This document shows positions 49,050-56,907 of a stretch of DNA of 64,000 nucleotides, piece after piece (within the stretch, counting starts at the first letter, position 1; every line of letters begins with the position of its first letter). The translations under genes were made by a program, and so were the position numbers. Source of the stretch: Oscillibacter valericigenes (GTDB lineage: Bacteria; Bacillota; Clostridia; Oscillospirales; Oscillospiraceae); contig NZ_JACSNX010000001.1 in assembly GCF_016902445.1 (NCBI RefSeq), forward strand, positions 124,001 through 188,000, given 5' to 3'. The notes below the pieces were generated by a model that saw only the letters and a list, made by a program, of their open reading frames with translations, did not search any database and was not told where the DNA came from.

Positions 49050-50105
49050 TTACCGGAATTTGGCGATCTCCGCCTTCAGATAGTCGATGGTGTCGGAGAT
49101 CATCTGGTGGTTCTCTCCCGCGGGGATGCGGTCATACAGGGTGTCGGCATATTCCAGCACCATGTCCACATTGATCTTCTTGTCCATCCGGCGGATGAAT
49201 TTGTGATAGTTGTTGAAGTAGATGTCCCGCAGGGTCTTCTCCGGCAGGTCCAGGCCAACGCAGTTCTCCTCGAAGGCGGTGAAGGGCTCGTCGGTCTCCA
49301 TCACCCGGCGCAGGCAGGTGACCGTCTCCCGCCAGTGGTCGGAGAAGGTGTCCGTGCCGAAGAGGATCTTGTGGGAATACGCAGAGAAGAAGTTGCGCCA
49401 GTACTCCCGGTCCTTGGCGAAGTTCTCAAACATTTCCCAGCCGGGGGTGATGTCAAAGAACAGGTTGGGATAGCGGTCCAGCATCTCGCAGCACAGCCCC
49501 GGCTGGTCGGAGATGAAGAAGAAGTGGGGGATGCACAGGTTCAGATTCGGGTGCTTGCGCAGGAAGCCGAAGGTCTCCTCGTCGATCTCGAACTTGTGGG
49601 GGAAGGTGCCGTCGCCGTAGAAGAAGTTCTTCTCCACCGCCCACTGGGGCAGCCGGTCCCGGTACCAGAACTCGATGGGGTCGTTGATGTGGTACAGGAT
49701 GGGGAACTGGGTCCGCTGGGCGTAGTCGAACATCTTGTCGTAGTTGGGGGCGTCCAGCCGCAGGTTCTGCCGCCGGCGCACGCCGGGCTTGCCGTCCAGC
49801 ATCTTGATGCCGTCAAAGCCCGCCTGGTCGAACCACTGGATCTGCCGCAGCAGATCATCCGCGTCCGGCACCACGTCCCCGTCGTAGTGGAAGGAGCCGA
49901 ACGCCTGGCAGCGGCCGCCCTCCTTCAGCTTCACCAGGGCGCACAGCAGATTCTGGGTCAGGGCGAAGGGACTGTCGATGACCGTGCAGGCCAGGAACGT
50001 CCAGTTGGTGTATCCGCACTCGTCCACCATTGCAATACATTCGTCGATATCCTTGGGATCGAACAGGTGGATGTGGACATCGTTGATGGGGTACCGGTAA
50101 AACAT
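49050..50105 (-). CDS. Amidohydrolase-family TIM-barrel enzyme
   Basis: A 351-residue metal-dependent hydrolase of the amidohydrolase-2 type. The first strand carries the H-x-H pair in INDVHIHLFDP, then FDGIKMLDGKPG, a histidine in FPILYHINDPIE, another in CIPHFFFISD and the late Asp in KILFGTDTF. These fit the metal/catalytic set of the family, which includes lactonases, decarboxylases and isomerases of sugar acids. Within a sugar ABC and GH4 operon a lactonase or deacylase step is plausible but not proven. The gap to GH4 is 21 bp. Confidence 0.85.
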   Translation of the reverse strand: MFYRYPINDVHIHLFDPKDIDECIAMVDECGYTNWTFLACTVIDSPFALTQNLLCALVKLKEGGRCQAFGSFHYDGDVVPDADDLLRQIQWFDQAGFDGIKMLDGKPGVRRRQNLRLDAPNYDKMFDYAQRTQFPILYHINDPIEFWYRDRLPQWAVEKNFFYGDGTFPHKFEIDEETFGFLRKHPNLNLCIPHFFFISDQPGLCCEMLDRYPNLFFDITPGWEMFENFAKDREYWRNFFSAYSHKILFGTDTFSDHWRETVTCLRRVMETDEPFTAFEENCVGLDLPEKTLRDIYFNNYHKFIRRMDKKINVDMVLEYADTLYDRIPAGENHQMISDTIDYLKAEIAKFR

Positions 50106-50140
50106 GCGCTCACTTCCCTTTCTTTTTTTGGCAGTCTGTC

Positions 50141-50989
50141 TCAGCCCTTGATGCCGCTGTGGGCGATGCCCTCCACAAACTGCCGCTGGAAAATCACAAA
50201 CAGTACGATCAGCGGCAGCACGGCGATGACGCCGCCGGCCATGACCTGCTCATAATAGGTGGTATGCTCGCCGATCAGCATGGCAAGGCCCGCCGCCAGC
50301 GTCATCTTGTCCGCCTGGGAGTTGTTGATCAGGGGCCACATCAGGTCCTTCCAGGTGTTCAGCATGCCCAGGATGGCCAGCGTGGTCAGGCCCGGCTTCA
50401 CCAGCGGCAGCAGCACGTTCCAGTAGGTACGGAAGTAGCTGCACCCGTCGATGCGGGCCGCCTCGTCCAACTCTCTTGGCAGCGTGGAGAAGAACTGCCG
50501 CATCAGGAACACGCCGAAGATGTTGAACAGTCCCGGCAGCACCAGGCCCACCAGGGTATTGGTCAGGCCCAGGTTCACCATCAGCTTGAAGCGGGGGATG
50601 ATGAAGATCTGGCCGGGCACCATCATCAGCGCCAGCATCCCCATGAAGAGGACGTTCTTGCCCGGGAAATTCAGCCGGTCAAAGGCATAGGCGCAGATGG
50701 TGACGATCAGGATCTGGCCCACGATCATCATGATCGTCACCAGAATGGTGTTCAGATACAGCTGTGGGAAATTCAGCTTGTCGGAGACGATGCTGTAATT
50801 CACCCACTGTGGGATCTCCGGCAGGAACTTCATGGGGATCTGGATGGTCTCCTCATACGTCTTGATGGATGTGAGGAACATCCAGACAAAGGGGCCGAAG
50901 GCCAGGAACGACGCAAAGATCAGCACCACATGGGTGGTGAAGCGCGAGAGCCTGCTCTCGTCGTTCAGGCGGTCTCTTTTCTGTTTCAT
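50141..50989 (-). CDS. Sugar ABC transporter permease, MalG-like
   Basis: A 282-residue CUT1-family inner-membrane permease with six predicted helices and the EAA loop (LDEAARIDGCSYFRTYWNVLLPLVKPG) that docks to the ATPase. It lies 17 bp after the MalF-like partner. ATG 50989 behind GGGAGG is chosen over a GTG at 51010. No ATPase gene is in the cluster; CUT1 importers of Firmicutes commonly borrow one shared MsmX-like ATPase encoded elsewhere. Confidence 0.94.
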   Translation of the reverse strand: MKQKRDRLNDESRLSRFTTHVVLIFASFLAFGPFVWMFLTSIKTYEETIQIPMKFLPEIPQWVNYSIVSDKLNFPQLYLNTILVTIMMIVGQILIVTICAYAFDRLNFPGKNVLFMGMLALMMVPGQIFIIPRFKLMVNLGLTNTLVGLVLPGLFNIFGVFLMRQFFSTLPRELDEAARIDGCSYFRTYWNVLLPLVKPGLTTLAILGMLNTWKDLMWPLINNSQADKMTLAAGLAMLIGEHTTYYEQVMAGGVIAVLPLIVLFVIFQRQFVEGIAHSGIKG

Positions 50990-51006
50990 ACGGCTGCCTC
51001 CCTCGC

Positions 51007-51918
51007 TCACTCGCCGGATCTGACCCAGTATTTCTTACCGATCATCTGGATGATGGTGATCACCATGATGATGGCAGCCAGCACCACAGAGATGGCAGCG
51101 CCATATCCCCGCATGCTGCTCTTGTTGAAGGCGCACTCGTAGAAGTACGTCACCAGACTCATGCTGTAGGTGTACGACAGCGTCTGCCGGTCCACCATCA
51201 GATAGATGAAGTCGAAGATCTGCAGGATGCCGATGGTCACCATGATGACGGAGAAGAAGATCATGGGTGTCAGCATGGGCAGGGTGATCTTGAAGAACAC
51301 CTGGCGGCTGCTGGCGCCGTCCAGCCGGGCGGCCTCGTAATAGGAGCTGTCGACCCCCTGCATGGCCGCCAGCATGATGATGACGTAATAGCTGACCATG
51401 GACCAGACCACCACCAGGATGATGGCCCATCGGACGTACTTCACATCGCCCAGCCAGGAGATCCTGGGAAGGCCCAGCTTCTCCAGGATCCAGTTGAAGA
51501 TGCCGTACTGATAGTTGAGGATCCACCGCCACAGGATGCCGATGGCCGCCGGGATGGTGACCGCCGGGATGAACAGCAGCGTCCGGTAGATCGTGCGGCC
51601 ACGGATCTTCTTGTTGATCTGATGGGCCAGGAAGATGGAGAAGATGATGACCAGTGGCACGCCCACCACGGCATAAAACGCGGTGTTCCGCAGTGCCAGC
51701 CAGAAGGTGTCGTCCGTCAGCAGGTCCTGATAGTTCTTCAGGCCGATGAAGGTCCCCTCTCCGAAGGTCCCCATCCTCCGAAAGCTGTAGAGGATATTTT
51801 GAATGAAGGGAATGACGCTGAACAGCAGCAGTCCCGCAAACATGGGCAGGATGAAGATGTACGCAGTGCGCATCTCCGCGCGTCTGAGCCTGCTGAAATG
51901 CCGTGCCTGATTTTTCAT
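51007..51918 (-). CDS. Sugar ABC transporter permease, MalF-like
   Basis: A 303-residue CUT1 permease with six membrane helices. Its EAA loop reads YYEAARLDGASSRQVFFKITLPMLTP, and the N-terminal helix starts AYIFILPMFAGLLLFSVIPF. AGGAGG precedes the ATG by 7 bases. It follows the binding protein across a 178-bp gap with a strong hairpin, which probably lowers permease expression relative to the binding protein. Confidence 0.94.
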   Translation of the reverse strand: MKNQARHFSRLRRAEMRTAYIFILPMFAGLLLFSVIPFIQNILYSFRRMGTFGEGTFIGLKNYQDLLTDDTFWLALRNTAFYAVVGVPLVIIFSIFLAHQINKKIRGRTIYRTLLFIPAVTIPAAIGILWRWILNYQYGIFNWILEKLGLPRISWLGDVKYVRWAIILVVVWSMVSYYVIIMLAAMQGVDSSYYEAARLDGASSRQVFFKITLPMLTPMIFFSVIMVTIGILQIFDFIYLMVDRQTLSYTYSMSLVTYFYECAFNKSSMRGYGAAISVVLAAIIMVITIIQMIGKKYWVRSGE

Positions 51919-52021
51919 GGGCGTTCCTCCTGTTTTCCCCGTATCGCCTCTTGGGAGGCCCTGGGCGCAAAACCGCGTTCCGGACCGAAGCGCGCTTTTG
52001 GGCCCATGGACTCCCCCCTGC

Positions 52022-52050
52022 CCGCGGCGGCCCTGGGGGGGCCGCCGCGG
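52022..52050 (-). terminator. Intercistronic hairpin between binding protein and permeases
   Basis: CCGCGGCGGCCC (52022-52033) and GGGCCGCCGCGG (52039-52050) form a perfect 12-bp stem without T-tract, about 50 bp after the binding-protein gene. It looks like an attenuating or mRNA-stabilising hairpin rather than a full stop. Confidence 0.55.
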
Positions 52051-52096
52051 AACGGAAGGTCACGTTTTCTCTGGGTCGTCCCGGTCTCTGCCGGAC

Positions 52097-53383
52097 TCAG
52101 CCAAAGACCTCGTCCAGGATGGCCTGCGCCTCTGCGGCGCCCTCATCCATGGCCTCATCCACGGTCTTCACCTGGCCGAGAGCCTCCTGCATGGCGTCGT
52201 CCACGATGGTGGTCCAGTCAAAGTTGCCGTTGGAGGGATAGGCGAAGCCGGTGGCGGAGGCGTCCATGAACGCCTGGGCGTTGATGTTCTGGAAGTTCTC
52301 CACATACCCTGCCTGCGCGGACAGGTAGGCGGGGATATCAATGCCCTCTTCCGCCTCGTGGGCCATGGCCTCCTCACCGGTGATGTACTTCATGAACTCC
52401 CAGGCAGCTTCCTTGTTCTCGCAGTTGGCGGACATGACATAGCCCAGGCCGCCCATGTTGGTCTTGTTGTCCACAGCCATGGAGGGCATCTGGATCAGCT
52501 GGACCTTGCCGTCTGCCGCCAGAGAGCTGTCCTCCAGCACGCTGGACTTCCAGGAGCCGATGAAGACGATGGCCGCCTGGCCGGAGATGAAGAGGTCGGT
52601 GCCCTTGGTCTCCGTCAGCACGGAGTAGGGGGCCATCTGCTCATTGTTCATCAGGTCCACCACCTGCTGGATGGCGTCCTTGGACTCCGGCAGGGCGATG
52701 CCGCAGGTCTTGCCGTCCTCGCTGAGATAGTTGCCGCCGTTCTGATACAGGAAGTTCATCCAGGACGGCTGGGCATCCAGCTCCATGACGATGGGATACT
52801 CACTGCCGCCGGCAGCGGCGATGGCATCCCGCAGCTGGGAGGCGATGTCCCGCATGTCATCCCAGGTCCAGCCCTCCTGAGGCAGCTCCACACCGTAGCG
52901 GTCGAACAGCTCGGTGTTCAGCGCCACCACCACAGCGTCCAGCCCCTTGGGCAGGGCGTACTGCTGGCCGTCCACATTGTAGGCGTCCACACGGCCCTCG
53001 GCATAGACGCTCATATCAAAGCTCTCGCCCTCGATATAGCTGTCCAGGGGCTCCAGCACGCCGGCGTCCACGTATTTCTGGACGTAGGTGTTCATCCAGA
53101 ACACATCCGGGGCCTCGTTGGTCTCCAGAGAGGCGTCCAGCTTGGTCCAGTAGGTGTCCCAGGGGATCTGCTCGATGGTGACTTCGATCTCGCCCTCGTG
53201 GGCGGCGTTGAAGGCGTCCACGTTCTCCTGGATCACCGGCAGCTGGGCCTCGTCCCACAGGGACAGCGTCAGGCTGACGGGACCGTCGGAGCTCTCTCCG
53301 CCGCCACCGCCGCAGCCGGTGAGAGCCGTGGCGGAGAGGACCAGCGTCAGGGCCAGGAGCAATGCTGTAATCTTCTTTTTCAT
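52097..53383 (-). CDS. Sugar ABC transporter substrate-binding lipoprotein (family 1)
   Basis: A 428-residue extracellular binding protein. MKKKITALLLALTLVLSATALTGCGG is a lipoprotein signal with lipobox LTGC (Cys 24), followed by a Gly/Ser linker and the two-lobe MalE/UgpB-type fold (LTLSLWDEAQLPVIQENVDAFNAAH ... GWTWDDMRDIASQLRDA ... LFISGQAAIVFIGSW ... AWEFMKYITGEEAM). It captures an oligosaccharide or glycoside for the MalF/MalG-like permeases downstream. AAAAGGAG precedes the ATG. It begins 51 bp after the LacI gene; a TTGTTTC half-site near 53398-53405 may be a second LacI site. Confidence 0.94.
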   Translation of the reverse strand: MKKKITALLLALTLVLSATALTGCGGGGGESSDGPVSLTLSLWDEAQLPVIQENVDAFNAAHEGEIEVTIEQIPWDTYWTKLDASLETNEAPDVFWMNTYVQKYVDAGVLEPLDSYIEGESFDMSVYAEGRVDAYNVDGQQYALPKGLDAVVVALNTELFDRYGVELPQEGWTWDDMRDIASQLRDAIAAAGGSEYPIVMELDAQPSWMNFLYQNGGNYLSEDGKTCGIALPESKDAIQQVVDLMNNEQMAPYSVLTETKGTDLFISGQAAIVFIGSWKSSVLEDSSLAADGKVQLIQMPSMAVDNKTNMGGLGYVMSANCENKEAAWEFMKYITGEEAMAHEAEEGIDIPAYLSAQAGYVENFQNINAQAFMDASATGFAYPSNGNFDWTTIVDDAMQEALGQVKTVDEAMDEGAAEAQAILDEVFG

Positions 53384-53434
53384 ACCGATTCTCCTTTTGT
53401 TGTTTCGTTTCCTAAAACACCCCGTTCCGGGGGA

Positions 53435-54433
53435 TCAAACAGGTTTTGGCACCGGATCGCCGACCCGGCGGCAGCTCTGCCGCTCCACGATGGAATGCGG
53501 CAGCAGGATCTCCGCATGGAGGGCCTGGGACGGCTGGCTGAACAGCTCCAGTGACCGCTGTACAAAGGCATCAATGGGCTGATGGACCGTCGTCAGCGCC
53601 GGGCGGACCCGGGTGGCGATGGTCAGGTCGTCATAACCCAGGACCGAGACATCCTCCGGCACACGTAGCCCCGCGTCATACAGGGCCGCCATGGCTCCCA
53701 CCGCCAGCTCATCGCTGAAGGCGAAGACCGCTGTGAACCGCTTTTTCTCTTTCAGAGCCGCCGCCATGGCCTGATAGCCGTCCTCAAAGGTGACACCGCC
53801 CCGGAGCACCAGAGACTCCGGGACTTCCAGCCTCCGCTCCTCCATGGCCCGGCGGCTGCCGGTGATCCGCTGGAATCCGGCGCCGATCTTCTGCTCATCG
53901 TCCGAGAGGAACAGGATCTCCCGATGGCCCAGGTCCAGCAGATAGCTGGTGCCCTCATAGGCAGCGGCGATGTCATTCACGTGGACCCGATCGGACTGGT
54001 GGTCCAGGGCAACGCCGCCGCACATCACCGTCCGCAGGCCGCATCCCTGTAAATACTGAAGGATGCCGCTGTCGATCTCCTCTTCAAAATAGATGACGCC
54101 CACCGGGTGCATCCGGCAGACGAAATTCCGTACGGTCTCCGGCGTCTGCGGATCGTACCGCAGCACCAGGAAGGTGTACTCGCTCTCAGCTCCCTGTTCC
54201 AGCAGCTCCGCCAGGGTGCGGCCGTAGAAGTCGAACCGCAGGTGGGTCAGCAGGATCAGGATCACCCGCCTGCGCGGCCTGCGGGCCGAGGGACTCCCGC
54301 CCAGTGCATACAGGGCGCTCTCCACCTTGCCGGCGATCTCGGAACTCACCTCTTCCGAGCCGTTGATATAACGGGAGACCGATGCCGGTGAGACGCCGGC
54401 CTCCTCCGCGATTTTTCGGACGGTGATCTTCAT
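53435..54433 (-). CDS. LacI-family transcriptional regulator
   Basis: A 332-residue repressor: helix-turn-helix and hinge (ITVRKIAEEAGVSPASVSRYINGSEEVSSEIAGKVESALYALG, residues 2-46) and a sugar-binding effector domain (RRVILILLTHLRFDFYG..., TAVFAFSDELAVGAMAALYDAG, VSVLGYDDLTIATRVRPALTTVHQPI). ATG 54433 (AAGGAAGG upstream) is used; a longer open frame upstream runs into AT-rich promoter DNA. A palindrome 18 bp before the start is a likely autoregulatory operator. It heads the glycoside locus on the same strand and is its probable regulator. Confidence 0.94.
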   Translation of the reverse strand: MKITVRKIAEEAGVSPASVSRYINGSEEVSSEIAGKVESALYALGGSPSARRPRRRVILILLTHLRFDFYGRTLAELLEQGAESEYTFLVLRYDPQTPETVRNFVCRMHPVGVIYFEEEIDSGILQYLQGCGLRTVMCGGVALDHQSDRVHVNDIAAAYEGTSYLLDLGHREILFLSDDEQKIGAGFQRITGSRRAMEERRLEVPESLVLRGGVTFEDGYQAMAAALKEKKRFTAVFAFSDELAVGAMAALYDAGLRVPEDVSVLGYDDLTIATRVRPALTTVHQPIDAFVQRSLELFSQPSQALHAEILLPHSIVERQSCRRVGDPVPKPV

Positions 54434-54450
54434 AGGAGCCTTCCTTCGTT

Positions 54451-54465
54451 TTGTTTCAGAAACAA
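54451..54465. promoter_or_regulatory. LacI-type operator palindrome
   Basis: TTGTTTCAGAAACAA is a perfect 15-bp palindrome with a central A, 18 bp upstream of the LacI gene. A further inverted repeat TTTCAGA/TCTGAAA lies at 54589-54608. Confidence 0.65.
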
Positions 54466-54741
54466 TATCATCGTATTTTTCTTGATCATACAAGCTTTGT
54501 CTCTTTTGCCACCTTTTGTCGTGAAAGATTATAACTTCCTTTTCAAAACCTGTCAATATCATGAATTTAACAGCTTTCTTTCAGATATTTTCAGAATTAT
54601 TTCTGAAACATTTCTGCATTCTTTCCGCTTTGCGCCATTTTCTCAAAAAATTGGTTCCATGCTCCGAAAAATTTTACGCAAATTTTATCTGTGCAGTTTT
54701 TTCGGTATTTCACAAAAAATTCCGCAAGTTTTGACTCTCTC
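54466..54741. other. AT-rich divergent intergenic region
   Basis: About 280 bp, much more AT-rich than the rest of the window, between the LacI gene (-) and the MATE gene (+). It contains the TTTCAGA/TCTGAAA repeat and presumably the LacI promoter. No small gene or known RNA was recognised. Confidence 0.6.
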
Positions 54742-54770
54742 TTGACATTTATCCCCCTTTCTGCAATACT
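54742..54770 (+). promoter_or_regulatory. Promoter of the second MATE gene
   Basis: TTGACA (54742-54747) and AATACT (54765-54770), 17 bp apart; the start codon lies about 50 bp downstream. Confidence 0.72.
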
Positions 54771-54822
54771 TGCAGTTAATGAAGTCATTCTGATGGGACA
54801 TGTCCCGGACGGAGGAAACAAT

Positions 54823-56214
54823 GTGAAACAGATCACGCTCAGCCAGCCGGACCACCTGCGGCTCTTCCGCTCCATCGTGCGGTTCTCCATTCCTCTGATG
54901 CTCACCGGCCTGCTGCAGCTGGCATACAACACGGCAGACTCCGTGGTGGTGGGGCGCTATGCCGGCAGCACCTCTCTGGCTGCGGTGGGAGCCACCACCT
55001 CCATCGTGTTTCTGCTGGTGACGCTGTTCAACGGCGTGTCCATCGGCGCCAACTATCTCACCGCCCGGTACTACGGAGCCGGGGACCGGGAGGCCATCTC
55101 CCAGACGGTCCACTGCGCCGCTGTCCTCAGTGTGATCCTGGGGCTTCTGGCAGGCGTCGTGGGGTTCTTTTTCTCCACCCCGCTGCTGGAGCTGGCCGGG
55201 GCGCCGGCGGACGTGCTGCCCCTCTCCTCCCTCTATCTGAAGATCTATTTTCTGGGCATCCCCGCCATGGTGGTCTACAACTTCGGCAGCGCCATCCTGC
55301 GGGCGGTGGGGGACACGCTGTACCCCCTGGTCTTCATGATCGTCTCCGGCGCGCTGAACGTGGGGCTGAACCTGCTGTTCGTCATCGTCTTTCAGTTGGA
55401 CGTGGCAGGCGTGGCCATCGCCACCGCCGTCTCTCAGCTGCTCTCCGCCGTGCTGGTCGCCATTCGGCTGTGCACCATCGATTCCATCTGCCGGCTGGAC
55501 CTGCGGAAGGTCCGCTTTTATCCCGACAAGGCCCTGCTGATGCTGAAGATCGGCCTCTCTGCCGGTATCCAGGGCATCATCTTCTCCATTGCCAACGTGA
55601 TGATCCAGTCTGCTGTGAACTCCTTCGGCTCCGCCGTCATCGCCGGCAACTCCGCCGCCTCCGGACTGGAGAATTTCATCCATACCGCCCAGAACACCTT
55701 CTACCAGGCGGCCATCACCTTCACCAGCCAGAGCCTGGGGGCCAAGCGGCCCCGGCAGGCGGTCCGGGTCTTCTGGATCTGCATGGGGCTGACGGTGGGC
55801 CTGGGCCTGGTGCTGTGTGTGCTGCTGCGGCTTTTTCAGACCCAGCTGCTGGGCATCTACATCAAGCCCACGGATGACGCCTATGAGGCCGTGATGGCCG
55901 CCGGCGTGGTCCGGGTGCTGGCCATCAGCCAGTTCCAGTGGGTGGGCGGCATGATGGAGACCGCCTGCGGCTCCATCCGGGGCCTGGGCAAGACCATCAA
56001 TCCCACCGTCACCACGCTGATCGGCGCCTGCGGGCTGCGGATCGTCTGGCTGTACACCATCTTCAAAGCCGTGGGCACCATCGAGAGCCTGTACTGGTCC
56101 TATCCCGTTTCCTGGGTGCTGACCCTGGCCATCCACATCGTCTTCCTGCTGATCTACAAGCGCCAGCTGGAAGCCCCGCAGAAAGGAGAAAACGCCTGTG
56201 CGCCGTCTGTTTGA
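54823..56214 (+). CDS. MATE-family multidrug/toxin efflux protein (2)
   Basis: A 463-residue 12-helix antiporter. FSIPLMLTGLLQLAYNTADSVVVGRYAG is the MATE opening, and the two halves are linked near residue 225. It starts with GTG 54823, with GGAGG seven bases before; upstream in-frame ATGs lack a site. It is only distantly like the first MATE pump in this window (different N-terminus and loops), so the two are not a recent duplicate. A YesL-like gene overlaps its 3' end by 17 bp, suggesting a two-gene unit. Confidence 0.93.
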   Translation: MKQITLSQPDHLRLFRSIVRFSIPLMLTGLLQLAYNTADSVVVGRYAGSTSLAAVGATTSIVFLLVTLFNGVSIGANYLTARYYGAGDREAISQTVHCAAVLSVILGLLAGVVGFFFSTPLLELAGAPADVLPLSSLYLKIYFLGIPAMVVYNFGSAILRAVGDTLYPLVFMIVSGALNVGLNLLFVIVFQLDVAGVAIATAVSQLLSAVLVAIRLCTIDSICRLDLRKVRFYPDKALLMLKIGLSAGIQGIIFSIANVMIQSAVNSFGSAVIAGNSAASGLENFIHTAQNTFYQAAITFTSQSLGAKRPRQAVRVFWICMGLTVGLGLVLCVLLRLFQTQLLGIYIKPTDDAYEAVMAAGVVRVLAISQFQWVGGMMETACGSIRGLGKTINPTVTTLIGACGLRIVWLYTIFKAVGTIESLYWSYPVSWVLTLAIHIVFLLIYKRQLEAPQKGENACAPSV

Positions 56215-56833
56215 TCCGGACTCCCCTGTGATGTCCGCCCTGTCCAGCCTGATGGACTTCTTCGTCCTCAGCCTTCTTACCCTGATGTGCTCTCTGCCGG
56301 TGATCACCGCCGGAGCCGCCTGGTGCGCCCTGTACGGCTCCATGGCGGACATGGCTGCCGGAGCCTCTGTGCATCTGCAGGGATACTTCGCCCACTTCCG
56401 CCGGCTCTTCAAGCCGGCCACGAAATGCTGGGTGCTCATCCTGGCTCTGGCGTATCTGTTTTTCCTGGACTTCCAGGCCATCGGCAGTCTGCCCTCCTCC
56501 ATCCGGATCTTCTTTTGGGGCGGCGTGCTCTTTCTGGTGTTCTGCCTGCTGATGGCTGCGGCCTTCTTGCCGCCGCTGATCAACGCCAACCCGTCTCTTC
56601 CCTTCCTGCAGCTGTGGAAGACAGCCCTGGTCCAGGGCATCGGGCGGCTGCCCCGGTCTCTGGCGATCCTGGCGGCCCTGGCCATCCCCGCCGTGGTGCT
56701 GTTCTTCTCCAACCGGTGGTTCTGGCTGCTGATCTTCGTGTGGTCCTTCCTGTGGCCGGCAGCAGTCGGGTTCCTGTGGGCCCGGCTCACTGTCCGGCTG
56801 TTCCAGCCCTGGCGGTTCGACCAGGGGGACTGA
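56198..56833 (+). CDS. YesL-like DUF624 membrane protein
   Basis: A 211-residue membrane protein with five hydrophobic helices. The start FDPDSPVMSALSSLMDFFVLSLLTLMCSLPVITAGAAWCALY is the recognisable DUF624/YesL signature. YesL genes usually sit in sugar ABC operons of Bacilli; here it lies behind a MATE pump and opposite the glycoside locus. GTG 56198 follows AAGGAG and overlaps the MATE gene end. Function unknown. Confidence 0.85.
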   Translation: MRRLFDPDSPVMSALSSLMDFFVLSLLTLMCSLPVITAGAAWCALYGSMADMAAGASVHLQGYFAHFRRLFKPATKCWVLILALAYLFFLDFQAIGSLPSSIRIFFWGGVLFLVFCLLMAAAFLPPLINANPSLPFLQLWKTALVQGIGRLPRSLAILAALAIPAVVLFFSNRWFWLLIFVWSFLWPAAVGFLWARLTVRLFQPWRFDQGD

Positions 56834-56857
56834 CGACAGTTTGATTTGAAATCACAA

Positions 56858-56900
56858 GACCCGCGGCCGGCGCCGGAATGGCGCTGGCCGCAGGTCTCTT
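56858..56900. terminator. Bidirectional terminator
   Basis: AGACC-C-GCGGCC-G-GCGCC pairs with GGCGC-T-GGCCGC-A-GGTCT around GGAAT (56858-56897), followed by TTCTTTTG. Confidence 0.8.
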
Positions 56901-56907
56901 CTTTTGT

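Noticed and set aside
47658..50255. Long plus-strand frame opposite the GH4 and amidohydrolase genes
   Set aside because: Shadow of high-GC codon bias; the minus-strand genes have clear catalytic motifs and ribosome binding sites.
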